The notes under the pieces: generated by a model
What the model saw: only the letters and a program-made list of their open reading frames with translations
The model's database searches: none
Told to the model about the DNA's origin: nothing
From: an uncultured Alphaproteobacteria bacterium
GTDB lineage: Bacteria > Pseudomonadota > Alphaproteobacteria > UBA3830
Direction of reading: 5' to 3'
Assembly: GCA_905233775.1 (NCBI GenBank)
Contig: CAJOEB010000039.1
Location: forward strand, 542 to 7,704
Length of the DNA stretch: 7,163 nt
Translations under genes and position numbers: made by a program
Shown here: positions 1-7,140 of the stretch, piece after piece
How the letters are laid out: each line of letters starts with the position of its first letter
How positions within the stretch are numbered: position 1 is the first letter of the stretch

Positions 1-627
1 TTTTTCAAAAAAATCGGAATGTTAGACTCTGTTTCATGTGAACTTATCGAAACACAACGTCCTTTGTTCCCTCATCAATGGTCAGAAGCAAGCGCTATAA
101 CTATCGCTTTCGGGCATGGTATCGCTGTTAGCCCACTGCATCTTATTACAATTTTTTCCGGAATTATGAATGATGGAATTTTAAACGACCCGACGTTATT
201 AAAACATGAAAACCGTACTCCGGGAAAACAAATTGTATCGCAAAAAACATCAAAATTGCTAAAAGCTCTCATCCGATTAAATGTCACTGAAGGAACAAAC
301 AAGTTTGCAGAAGTTAAAGGATATTGTGTTGGTGGAAAATCTGGAACAGCGGAAAAGCAAAAAGGCGGAAGATACTTAAAACATTCGAATTATTGTGGAT
401 TTATCGGAGCCTTTCCTATGACTTCACCAAAATATGCCGTATATGTAGTTTTGGATGAACCAAAAGCGAGTGCAAAAACGTACGGATACGCAACAGCCGG
501 ATGGAATGCTGCACCAACCGCCGGACGAATAATAAAAAGAATTGGACCGATGCTTAATGTAACGGTTCAAAATGATAGCGAACCGGATTGGCATGACGTT
601 TTAAGAAAGGAAAGCGGAAAAATATGA
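1..627 (+). CDS. ftsI: Septal peptidoglycan transpeptidase FtsI (PBP3), C-terminal part, 5' truncated by window edge
   Basis: This is the C-terminal end of the class B penicillin-binding protein that crosslinks septal peptidoglycan in the periplasm alongside FtsW. The frame is open from base 1, so the ATG at 19 is an internal Met, not the start; about 208 residues are visible. The block FGHGIAVSPLHL (about bases 109-144) matches the transpeptidase segment usually written GxGxxVTPLQL. The third active-site motif is KSGT at 337-348, followed by AEK, where KTGT is commoner. The tail ATAGWNAAPTAGRI (about 490-531) is typical of alphaproteobacterial FtsI. The catalytic SxxK and SxN motifs and the N-terminal membrane anchor must lie upstream of the window. 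The stop codon TGA overlaps the murE start (ATGA), suggesting translational coupling. A related class B PBP is the only realistic alternative, and the dcw context favours FtsI. Confidence 0.95.
   Translation, partial: FFKKIGMLDSVSCELIETQRPLFPHQWSEASAITIAFGHGIAVSPLHLITIFSGIMNDGILNDPTLLKHENRTPGKQIVSQKTSKLLKALIRLNVTEGTNKFAEVKGYCVGGKSGTAEKQKGGRYLKHSNYCGFIGAFPMTSPKYAVYVVLDEPKASAKTYGYATAGWNAAPTAGRIIKRIGPMLNVTVQNDSEPDWHDVLRKESGKI
606..618 (+). promoter_or_regulatory. Probable ribosome-binding region of murE
   Basis: A purine-rich AAAGGA (606-611) lies 12 nt before the murE ATG, farther than usual. A second GCGGA (614-618) lies 5 nt before it. Both are inside the end of ftsI. Because the stop and start overlap as ATGA, terminating ribosomes could re-initiate and a strong site may not be needed. 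The site is inferred from position only. Confidence 0.4.
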
Positions 628-2156
628 AAAAATTAGGCGATATTCTTAGTAATGAAACATTATCTAAACACAATTCTTCGAACAACGAAAAATTTGCAAA
701 TGCTTTAGTATATGATGTTTGTGATGACTCAAGAAAAGTATCTGAAGGAAGTTTATTCGTAGCTATCGGAGGCAATTCAACTGACGGAAAAAAATATATA
801 GAAGATGCTATTTCAAAGGGTGCAAAATATATCGTATTAGAAACTGATAACCATCAATATACAGAAAAATATAACGATGTTTTATTTATTCCTGTTGATA
901 ACGCCAGACATGAATTAGCGCATATTTCTTCTCGATTTTTTGAAAGTAATTTAGAAGATGTAATTGCTGTAACGGGTACAAATGGAAAAAGTTCTACTGT
1001 AGATATTATAAGACAGATCTGGGCAAGAAATAATCGTAAGGCAATAAGCGTCGGAACATTGGGTATCGTAGATAAAGATGGAATAAGGAAAAAACTATCC
1101 GGAACTTTAACTTCTCCTAATCCAATTGAACTGCATAAAATTTTGCATTCGTTTTCAAATTATTCATATGACTTAAATTCTTCATACGATAAAAACAATT
1201 CCGAAAAACTATCTGTCGCAATTGAAGCATCAAGTCATGGAATAGACCAGCATCGATTAGATTGCCTTCCATTTTCTGTTTGTGCTTTCACAAATTTCAC
1301 TCAAGATCATCTGGATTATCATAAAACAATGGACAATTATTGGCATGCAAAAGAACGTTTATTTTCCGAGTTAGCGTCGAGCAACACAAAATTTGTAGTT
1401 AACGCAGATGATACTAAATCAGAAAAAATAGCAGAGATCGCACGAGCACGCAGTATTCGTTGTATTGAATACGGATATGAAGCAAAAGATATAAAGATTA
1501 TTGACGTAATCGCCAAACAAAGTCATCAAAAAATTCATGCATCATTTTTCGGAAAAGACATTTCATTTGCTTTACCTTTATTTGGTAAATTTCAAGTTTT
1601 TAATTCACTATGCGCAGCAGCCAGTTGTTACTTAAGCGGCATACAATTGGAAAAAATTATCGATGCATTAGAACATCTTAATCCAATCAATGGAAGATTG
1701 GAGCAAGTAGCATTAATTAATAATGAAAAAAGGATATATGTCGATTATGCGCATACTCCAGATGCTTTAAAAAACGCGATTTTGTCTCTTCGCGAGCACA
1801 ATCCAAAACGAATAATAACTGTTTTCGGATGTGGTGGAGAACGAGATCATCAAAAACGTCCGATAATGGGAAAAGTTGCTCAAAAATTTTCCGATATTGT
1901 TATAGTTACAGATGATAATCCGCGCGGAGAAAATCCCGAAGAAATACGAAAAATGATTATTGAAGGATGTCCGAATGGAATTGAAGTAGATAAGAGACAA
2001 AATGCAATTGAATATGCAATTGATATGCTGCAAGATGGAGATTCATTATTGATCGCAGGAAAAGGTCATGAAGATTATCAGCAAATCGGAAAGGAATTTT
2101 TTCATTTCAGCGATAAAGAAGTTATTTTAAATAAAGTATCTAAGGTATCGAAATGA
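624..2156 (+). CDS. murE: UDP-N-acetylmuramoyl-L-alanyl-D-glutamate--2,6-diaminopimelate ligase MurE
   Basis: This cytoplasmic Mur ligase uses ATP to add the third stem-peptide residue to UDP-MurNAc-L-Ala-D-Glu. The N-terminal UDP-binding domain has DSRKVSEGSLFVA (35-47). The central ATPase domain has the P-loop TGTNGKSST (117-125), the substrate loop TLTSPN (161-166), EASSHG (201-206), TNFTQDHLDYH (223-233) and the carbamylated lysine expected at K243 in HAKERLF. The C-terminal domain has YVDYAHTPDAL (372-382), FGCGGERDHQKRP (401-413), DNPR (431-434) and GKGHEDYQ (479-486). DNPR is the known signature for meso-diaminopimelate rather than L-lysine. The 510-residue length is slightly above the usual 480-500, partly because of a 13-15 residue Asn/Ser/Tyr-rich insertion around 179-194. 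The start overlaps the ftsI stop and the stop overlaps the murF start, both as ATGA. Confidence 0.97.
   Translation: MKKLGDILSNETLSKHNSSNNEKFANALVYDVCDDSRKVSEGSLFVAIGGNSTDGKKYIEDAISKGAKYIVLETDNHQYTEKYNDVLFIPVDNARHELAHISSRFFESNLEDVIAVTGTNGKSSTVDIIRQIWARNNRKAISVGTLGIVDKDGIRKKLSGTLTSPNPIELHKILHSFSNYSYDLNSSYDKNNSEKLSVAIEASSHGIDQHRLDCLPFSVCAFTNFTQDHLDYHKTMDNYWHAKERLFSELASSNTKFVVNADDTKSEKIAEIARARSIRCIEYGYEAKDIKIIDVIAKQSHQKIHASFFGKDISFALPLFGKFQVFNSLCAAASCYLSGIQLEKIIDALEHLNPINGRLEQVALINNEKRIYVDYAHTPDALKNAILSLREHNPKRIITVFGCGGERDHQKRPIMGKVAQKFSDIVIVTDDNPRGENPEEIRKMIIEGCPNGIEVDKRQNAIEYAIDMLQDGDSLLIAGKGHEDYQQIGKEFFHFSDKEVILNKVSKVSK
1158..1193. repeat. 18-bp imperfect tandem duplication inside the murE insertion
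   Basis: The units at 1158-1175 and 1176-1193 encode NYSYDL and NSSYDK. Their first 15 bases match at 12 positions; two of the three differences are silent and one changes Tyr to Ser. The repeat sits in a stretch that looks longer than in standard MurE, between the TLTSPN loop and EASSHG. This suggests the insertion grew by local slippage. Confidence 0.55.
2133..2150. repeat. 9-bp imperfect tandem repeat at the murE 3' end (KVS-KVS)
   Basis: AAAGTATCT (2133-2141) is followed directly by AAGGTATCG (2142-2150). They match at 7 of 9 positions, and both differences are silent third-position changes, so each encodes Lys-Val-Ser. The second copy carries the AAGG that serves as the likely murF ribosome-binding site. 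Confidence 0.6.
2142..2145 (+). promoter_or_regulatory. Probable Shine-Dalgarno of murF (AAGG)
   Basis: AAGG ends 7 nt before the murF ATG at 2153, a normal spacing. It lies within the last codons of murE. Together with the ATGA stop/start overlap it supports the chosen murF start. Confidence 0.5.
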
Positions 2157-3535
2157 GTAATATTTTTTCAAAAGAAGAATTATCAAAAATTTTTTCGCAA
2201 AATATATCTAGCGATGTTTTTGGCATATGTATAAATTCAAAAGAAATACAAAATGGTGATTTATTCGTAGCGTTAAAAGGTGAGAAAACTGACGGCCATA
2301 AATTCGTAAAAAATGCGATTGACCAAGGAGCCGCACTTGCGTTAGTAGAAGAAAAAATTGATTTGATATCGGAAGATAAATTAATTTTCGTTCCATCTAC
2401 ATATGAAGCTTTACTGAAACTCGCAAAATATAATTTATCCCAAGCAAAGAATACAAAATATATAGCGGTTACAGGAAGTGTAGGAAAAACAACTACAAAA
2501 AATATGATATTTCATATACTCAATGAAGTTATAAAAGACAATAAGATTTATGTATCCAAAAAGAATTACAATAGCCAGATAGGACTACCGATTTGCGCGG
2601 CAATAATGCCAAGAGACACAAAAATTGCTGTTTTTGAAATGGCTATGAGTTCTGCAGGAGATATAAAAAAATTATTGGAAATAGTAAATCCGACTGTATC
2701 GATAATAACAACTATCGGAGAAAATCATCTCGAATTCTTTGAATCTCCGTTTGATATTGCAAAAGCAAAATCAGAAATTTTTGAAAAAGGTTCAGAAATC
2801 GCGATTATTCCAAATGATTCTCCTTATGCAGAATATTTAAAAGATAAAGCGAAAAAATGCGGAGTAAAAACAATAATTTCTTTTGGTGAAGAAAAGAAAG
2901 CAGATGTTCGTATTTTATCTTGTAAATTCAATAACGATTTCTTGATAATAAAAACGGATTTCTTCGGAACAGTAATTGAATACAAACTAAATTGCAGCAA
3001 CATATCTTTTGCACAAAATAGTGCTGCAGCAATAAGCGGCGCACATTTTATTTCCGGCATTGATTTAAAAATATTAGCAAATGCGATTTCTTCTTTTCCG
3101 ACGACTTCAAAACGTAATGAAGTTATTCACATAAAAGATAAAAATATAACAATAATAGACGACTCTTACAATGCCGCACCTACATCTATGCGAGCGGCTT
3201 TGCGTTCTATCGGATTACGAAAAAGCGAAGGAAGAAAAATCGCAGTAATGGGAGACATGCTTGAACTTGGCAGAAATGCTGTTCATTTGCATGAGAATTT
3301 ATCCGCTACAATAGATAAATACGGAATTGATTTAGTTTTCGCTTGCGGAGAATTATCAAAACGCCTTTTCAATAATCTTCAAGAACAAAAAAGAGGAGAT
3401 TGGAAGGAAAATTCTCATGAACTTGCAGAAAGTGTCATTAAAGAAATAAAAAACGGTGATTCCGTTCTGGTAAAAGGTTCACATTCTATGAATATGGATT
3501 ATATTGTTGATGTTTTAAAAAATAATTTTGCTTAA
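2153..3535 (+). CDS. murF: UDP-N-acetylmuramoyl-tripeptide--D-alanyl-D-alanine ligase MurF
   Basis: MurF is the last cytoplasmic Mur ligase. It uses ATP to join D-Ala-D-Ala to the UDP-MurNAc-tripeptide, giving the pentapeptide that MraY uses. Seen in order: an N-terminal domain with GDLFVALKGEKTDGHKF (35-51), the P-loop TGSVGKTTTK (107-116), KKNYNSQIGLP (136-146), FEMAMSSAGDI (161-171), IGENHLEFF (188-196), the expected carbamylated lysine K206 in IAKAKSEIF, IIDDSYNAAPTSM (334-346), VMGDMLELG (365-373) and VKGSHSMNMD (440-449). The NYNSQIGLP and DDSYNAAP motifs separate MurF from MurE and MurD. At 460 residues it is of normal length. One oddity is that the usual D-S/T-R before the LFVA segment reads N28-S29-K30. 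The start overlaps the murE stop (ATGA); the TAA stop is followed by 18 nt before mraY. Confidence 0.97.
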   Translation: MSNIFSKEELSKIFSQNISSDVFGICINSKEIQNGDLFVALKGEKTDGHKFVKNAIDQGAALALVEEKIDLISEDKLIFVPSTYEALLKLAKYNLSQAKNTKYIAVTGSVGKTTTKNMIFHILNEVIKDNKIYVSKKNYNSQIGLPICAAIMPRDTKIAVFEMAMSSAGDIKKLLEIVNPTVSIITTIGENHLEFFESPFDIAKAKSEIFEKGSEIAIIPNDSPYAEYLKDKAKKCGVKTIISFGEEKKADVRILSCKFNNDFLIIKTDFFGTVIEYKLNCSNISFAQNSAAAISGAHFISGIDLKILANAISSFPTTSKRNEVIHIKDKNITIIDDSYNAAPTSMRAALRSIGLRKSEGRKIAVMGDMLELGRNAVHLHENLSATIDKYGIDLVFACGELSKRLFNNLQEQKRGDWKENSHELAESVIKEIKNGDSVLVKGSHSMNMDYIVDVLKNNFA

Positions 3536-3553
3536 TTACAGCTGAATAATACA

Positions 3554-4630
3554 ATGTTTTATAATTTTATCTTACCAAATTTAAGTGCAATATCCGGAAT
3601 GAATTTGTTTCGGTATATCACATTTCGAACGTTTTGTGCATTATTGACTTCGCTAATAATGGCATTCATTTTATATCCGAAATTTATACGCAAATTTCAT
3701 TACACTCAGCCTATTAGAGACGATGGTCCGCAATCTCATTTAGTCACTAAGCAAGGAACACCAACAATGGGCGGCGCAATAATTATCGCCAGTACAATAT
3801 TGTCTGCTTTGTTCTGGGGAGATATGACTAACGGATATCTGATTGCAATAATTACGTTGACATTTTCTTATTCTATTATTGGATTCTTCGATGATTATGC
3901 GAAAATAAAACGAAAAAGTTCTGCGGGAATATCCGGAAAAAGAAAAATGTTTTTCCAAATTTTATTCGCACTTATTTTTTCTTACTTTGTTGAACTTTTG
4001 CGTGCACCATCAATTGCCGGATGCTTAGCTTTTCCATTTGTAAAACATTTCGTTATAAACAATCTACCTTTTCTTTTGATATTTACAACATTTGTTATAG
4101 TCGGAAGTTCAAATGCCGTAAATTTAACAGATGGATTAGATGGACTTGCGACATTTCCGACCATGCTTGTTGCTTTGTGTTTTGGAATAATTTCGTATTT
4201 TGCCGGCCATATTGTTTTTGCAAATTATTTAAATATTCCATATGTAGCAGGAGCCGGAGAAATAAGCATTTTTTGCGGAGCAATGATAGGCGCATGCCTC
4301 GGTTTTTTGTGGTATAACGCTCCTCCTGCAGCAATATTTATGGGTGATACAGGATCTTTAGCTCTCGGCGGTGCACTTGGTGGAATTAGTGTCATAGCGA
4401 AACACGAATTTGTATTGGCAATCATAGGTGGACTGTTCGTTATAGAAGCGATATCTGTAATGCTGCAAGTGTTCTATTTTAAAACGACGGGAAAACGTAT
4501 TTTCCTTATGGCTCCTATTCACCATCATTTCGAACGTAAAGGATGGAACGAAACAACAGTTGTTATTCGCTTTTGGATTATATCATTTGTATTTGCATTA
4601 ATCGGATTAGCAACACTAAAGATAAGATAA
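3554..4630 (+). CDS. mraY: Phospho-N-acetylmuramoyl-pentapeptide transferase MraY
   Basis: This integral membrane enzyme transfers phospho-MurNAc-pentapeptide from UDP to undecaprenyl phosphate, making lipid I on the inner face of the cytoplasmic membrane. Family motifs are all present: IRDDGPQSH (54-62), KQGTPTMGG (66-74), the Asp pair D113-D114 in GFFDDYAKIKRK, NAVNLTDGLDGLA (187-199), FMGDTGSLALGG (262-273) with D265, and the HHH loop MAPIHHHFERKGW (319-331). The 358 residues, the many hydrophobic segments (about ten expected for the family) and the C-terminal IGLATLKIR align end to end with the E. coli protein as I recall it. The N-terminus also aligns from Met1, which supports this start over Met16. 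It is separated from murF by 18 nt and from murD by 42 nt, and I see no clear Shine-Dalgarno before its ATG. Confidence 0.97.
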   Translation: MFYNFILPNLSAISGMNLFRYITFRTFCALLTSLIMAFILYPKFIRKFHYTQPIRDDGPQSHLVTKQGTPTMGGAIIIASTILSALFWGDMTNGYLIAIITLTFSYSIIGFFDDYAKIKRKSSAGISGKRKMFFQILFALIFSYFVELLRAPSIAGCLAFPFVKHFVINNLPFLLIFTTFVIVGSSNAVNLTDGLDGLATFPTMLVALCFGIISYFAGHIVFANYLNIPYVAGAGEISIFCGAMIGACLGFLWYNAPPAAIFMGDTGSLALGGALGGISVIAKHEFVLAIIGGLFVIEAISVMLQVFYFKTTGKRIFLMAPIHHHFERKGWNETTVVIRFWIISFVFALIGLATLKIR

Positions 4631-4672
4631 AAAGGTAAAATATATAAGGTAAAAAAAGATAAATAATATCAG
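4631..4672 (+). other. AT-rich mraY-murD spacer with a duplicated AAGGTAAAA
   Basis: This 42-nt spacer is the longest non-coding gap in the window. It is almost all A and T and holds two exact copies of AAGGTAAAA (4632-4640 and 4646-4654), starting 14 nt apart. The AAGG in the right copy ends 23 nt before the murD ATG, too far for a standard Shine-Dalgarno. There is no GC-rich hairpin, and TATA-like strings here are uninformative given the base composition, so neither a terminator nor a promoter is called. Confidence 0.6.
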
Positions 4673-6013
4673 ATGATCGTATTAAATTGTTTAAAAAATA
4701 AATGTATTGGTGTTTTAGGATTTGGTCAAACCGGACGAGCAATAGTTGATTCGTTAATTTCGGGTGGTGCTAAAGTATTCTTGCATGATGATATAGGAAT
4801 AAAAAACGCTGATTATATGCAATATTCTGCAAACTTATCTGATGAAAATATCGTAAGGTCTCTTGATGCTATCGCAATAAGTCCCGGTATTCATCTTTTT
4901 TGGCCTACTCCGCATGCAACAGTTTCCATCGCGCGAAAATACGGTATTGAATTAATAGGTGATCTGGATTTATTCCAAAGACAAAATACAGAAAAAATCA
5001 TCGCAATTACAGGAACTAATGGAAAATCTACCACAACGGCATTAATCGAGCACATTTTAAAAAATTCCGGAAAAAATTCTACAATCGGAGGTAATTTCGG
5101 ATCGCCTATTTTATCATTAGATAACGGTCATGATTTTTATGTATTGGAATTATCGTCATATCAGTTGGAACACGCAAATATTTTAGGATTAGATACATCC
5201 ATTTTGCTTAACATCACTCCTGACCATCTTACAAGGCACGGTGGAATGGAAGGTTATATCTCAGCAAAGCAAAAAATCTTTGTTAATTCAAAAAATTCGA
5301 TTATTGGAGTAGACGACGATCACTGCATAAAAATTTATCATTTTCTGAAAGATATAACTCAAGAAAATATAATCCCTATTTCAGGAAAATTGGTTCCAGA
5401 TAATGGAATTGGTTGGAAAAATGATTATTTAATTGATAATCGTTTCGGTACAAATGAAATTGTCTGCGAAAAACATCCGAATTTAGATGGAAATCATAAT
5501 CGCCAAAATATTGCAGCGTCATATGCCGCATGTATTTTAAACGGTGTACAAAAATCGGATTTCAAAAAGCATTTATTATCATTCTCATGTCTGGAACATC
5601 GTCAAGAATTTGTCGCCAATATCGATGGTATACCATACATCAACGATAGCAAAGCAACAAATGCAGATTCAGTAGAACAAGCATTAATACGTTTCGACAA
5701 TATATTTTGGATTCTCGGTGGACGTCCAAAAGAAGGCGGAATTTTTTCTCTTCAAAAATATTTTCACAAAATAAAACACGCATTTTTGATTGGAGAAGCA
5801 GCTGAAGATTGGTATACACTTTTAAAAAGCCACAATGTAAAAGCTGAAATAACCGAAACTTTGGAAAATGCCGTCAATCACGCTCACGCAAAAGCAAAAA
5901 ATGAAAAACCAAACGTCGTTTTACTTTCTCCGGCTTGCGCGAGTTTCGATCAATTTAAAAGTTTTGAAGAACGTGGTGAAAAATTTAAGGAATTCGTTAG
6001 GAAATTAAGGTAA
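4673..6013 (+). CDS. murD: UDP-N-acetylmuramoyl-L-alanine--D-glutamate ligase MurD
   Basis: MurD is the cytoplasmic ligase that uses ATP to add D-Glu to UDP-MurNAc-L-Ala, the step before MurE. The N-terminal Rossmann-like domain starts GVLGFGQTGRA (13-23) and has ISPGI (69-73). The ATPase domain has the P-loop TGTNGKSTT (113-121), IGGNFGSP (138-145), LELSSYQLE (158-166), NITPDHLTRHG (180-190) and the expected carbamylated lysine K199 in SAKQKIF. LDGNHNRQN (271-279) leads into the C-terminal domain with EHRQEF (308-313), NDSKATNADSV (324-334), LGGRPKEGG (348-356) and LSPACASFDQFKSFEERG (418-435). The ELSSYQLE, NDSKATN and SPACASFDQF motifs are diagnostic. The length of 446 is normal. The start is fixed by an in-frame TAA at 4664-4666 and the lack of another ATG before codon 49. 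The stop shares one base with the ftsW start. Confidence 0.97.
   Translation: MIVLNCLKNKCIGVLGFGQTGRAIVDSLISGGAKVFLHDDIGIKNADYMQYSANLSDENIVRSLDAIAISPGIHLFWPTPHATVSIARKYGIELIGDLDLFQRQNTEKIIAITGTNGKSTTTALIEHILKNSGKNSTIGGNFGSPILSLDNGHDFYVLELSSYQLEHANILGLDTSILLNITPDHLTRHGGMEGYISAKQKIFVNSKNSIIGVDDDHCIKIYHFLKDITQENIIPISGKLVPDNGIGWKNDYLIDNRFGTNEIVCEKHPNLDGNHNRQNIAASYAACILNGVQKSDFKKHLLSFSCLEHRQEFVANIDGIPYINDSKATNADSVEQALIRFDNIFWILGGRPKEGGIFSLQKYFHKIKHAFLIGEAAEDWYTLLKSHNVKAEITETLENAVNHAHAKAKNEKPNVVLLSPACASFDQFKSFEERGEKFKEFVRKLR
5981..6010 (+). promoter_or_regulatory. Repeated AAGG-containing ribosome-binding region of ftsW
   Basis: Three purine-rich cores lie in the last codons of murD: AAATTTAAGG (5981-5990), TAGGAAA (5998-6004) and AAATTAAGG (6002-6010). 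The first and last are near copies. TAGGAAA has the most usable spacing, with its GG ending 11 nt before the ATG at 6013; the last AAGG ends only 2 nt before it. The TAATG overlap implies coupled re-initiation. Confidence 0.4.
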
Positions 6014-7140
6014 TGATAAGTTTTTCAAGAACAGATGAAAGCTTTGTCAGTAATTGGTGGTGGACTGTCGACCGCGTATTGTTATTTTCGTTTCTCGGAT
6101 TGATTTCCATAGGCATATTAATGGCAGCCGCAGCAACTCCAATGGTAGCAAATCGTATAGGACTGGAAGAATTTTATTTTTTAAAACGTCATTTAATTTA
6201 TATCGCCCCTTCCCTACTAACGATATTTTGTGTATCAACCATGGAAGCAGAACAATTAAAAAAATTTTCAACAATACTATTCGTAGTCGCAATATTCCTG
6301 ACTTTGCTTACACTCTTTTTCGGAACTGAAATAAAAGGTGCAAAGAGGTGGATTTCAATTTTCGGATTTTCTACACAACCATCAGAATTCGCAAAACCAG
6401 CTCTGGCGGTAATAACCGCATGGATGTTATCAGAGCAACAAAAATATCCGAAATTTCGCGGAAAATTCATTTCGACAATATTATATATTACATTCGTTTT
6501 TCTGCTTGTTCTGCAACCGGATGTCGGAATGATATTACTTACAACTGCAGTTTGGCTTGGTCAACTTTTTGTCAATGGATTTCCGATAATTTACGCAATC
6601 GGATTAGGCATAAGCGGACTTGGGGCTTTAGTTCTCGCATATTTTTTTTTACCACATGTAACAGTACGTATAGATAAATTTCTAAATCCAACTGTCGGAG
6701 ATCATTATCAAATTGATCGTTCTTTAGAAGCGTTTGCTAACGGCGGATTATTTGGTGTAGGTCCCGGAGAAGGAATAATTAAAAAGCATTTACCCGATGC
6801 TCATGCGGATTTTGTATTTGCTGTCCTTGGAGAAGAATTCGGATTTTTTATATGCGTTTTTGTTGTTATTCTTATCGCATTTATCGTTGTATATGGCATG
6901 TTAAGAGCACTAAAAGAAAGTGATTTATTTACGATACTCGCTTCTGTAGGATTACTTGCACAACTAGGGCTTCAAGCATTTGTAAATATCGCATCGGCTT
7001 TGTTGCTTATCCCTACAAAAGGCATGACTCTACCATTCATAAGTTACGGCGGGTCATCAATGATTGCCGCCAGTATAACAGCAGGTATGATTCTCGCTTT
7101 AGTAAAAAAGAAAATGATCAACTATGAAGAACATGAATAA
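6013..7140 (+). CDS. ftsW: Septal peptidoglycan glycosyltransferase FtsW (SEDS family)
   Basis: FtsW is the polytopic SEDS protein that polymerises lipid II into septal glycan strands with FtsI. After a short cytoplasmic N-terminus with NWWWTVDR (14-21), hydrophobic segments run through most of the protein (about 22-42, 58-76, 83-104, 153-168, 171-188, 191-213, 267-295, 305-333, 345-364). Family motifs are KGAKRWI (108-114), QPSEFAK (122-128), QPDVG (168-172), the large loop with GGLFGVGPGEG (244-254) and PDAHADFVFAVLGEE (261-275), and IPTKGMTLPFISYGGSS (333-349). D266 in the ADF segment matches the Asp proposed as catalytic in SEDS polymerases. Paralogous RodA is the alternative; the cluster position and WWWTVDR N-terminus favour FtsW. 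The length of 375 is near the family norm and lacks the longer tails of some homologues. The start overlaps the murD stop by one base (TAATG). Confidence 0.95.
   Translation: MISFSRTDESFVSNWWWTVDRVLLFSFLGLISIGILMAAAATPMVANRIGLEEFYFLKRHLIYIAPSLLTIFCVSTMEAEQLKKFSTILFVVAIFLTLLTLFFGTEIKGAKRWISIFGFSTQPSEFAKPALAVITAWMLSEQQKYPKFRGKFISTILYITFVFLLVLQPDVGMILLTTAVWLGQLFVNGFPIIYAIGLGISGLGALVLAYFFLPHVTVRIDKFLNPTVGDHYQIDRSLEAFANGGLFGVGPGEGIIKKHLPDAHADFVFAVLGEEFGFFICVFVVILIAFIVVYGMLRALKESDLFTILASVGLLAQLGLQAFVNIASALLLIPTKGMTLPFISYGGSSMIAASITAGMILALVKKKMINYEEHE

Noticed and set aside
19..21. ATG at 19 as the true start of the first gene
   Set aside because: The frame is open back to base 1 and the protein from here would lack the FtsI catalytic SxxK and SxN motifs; it is an internal Met of a gene cut by the window edge.
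625..627. TGA as a Trp codon, as in some reduced alphaproteobacterial symbionts
   Set aside because: TGA falls exactly at the expected ends of FtsI and MurE, and conserved Trp positions, such as WWW in FtsW, use TGG.
2176..2200. A-run followed by T-run near the murF start, as a possible terminator
   Set aside because: It is inside the coding region and has no GC-rich stem; it is just a short AT palindrome in Lys-Ile-Phe codons.
4021..4317. Out-of-frame plus-strand ORF of 98 codons inside mraY
   Set aside because: It lies wholly under the conserved MraY coding frame and its Cys/Phe/Arg-rich translation resembles no family. The same applies to the other overlapping ORFs on both strands.
4641..4672. 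TATA-like strings before murD as a possible internal promoter
   Set aside because: In such AT-rich DNA -10-like strings are expected by chance, and I see no convincing -35 box at proper spacing.
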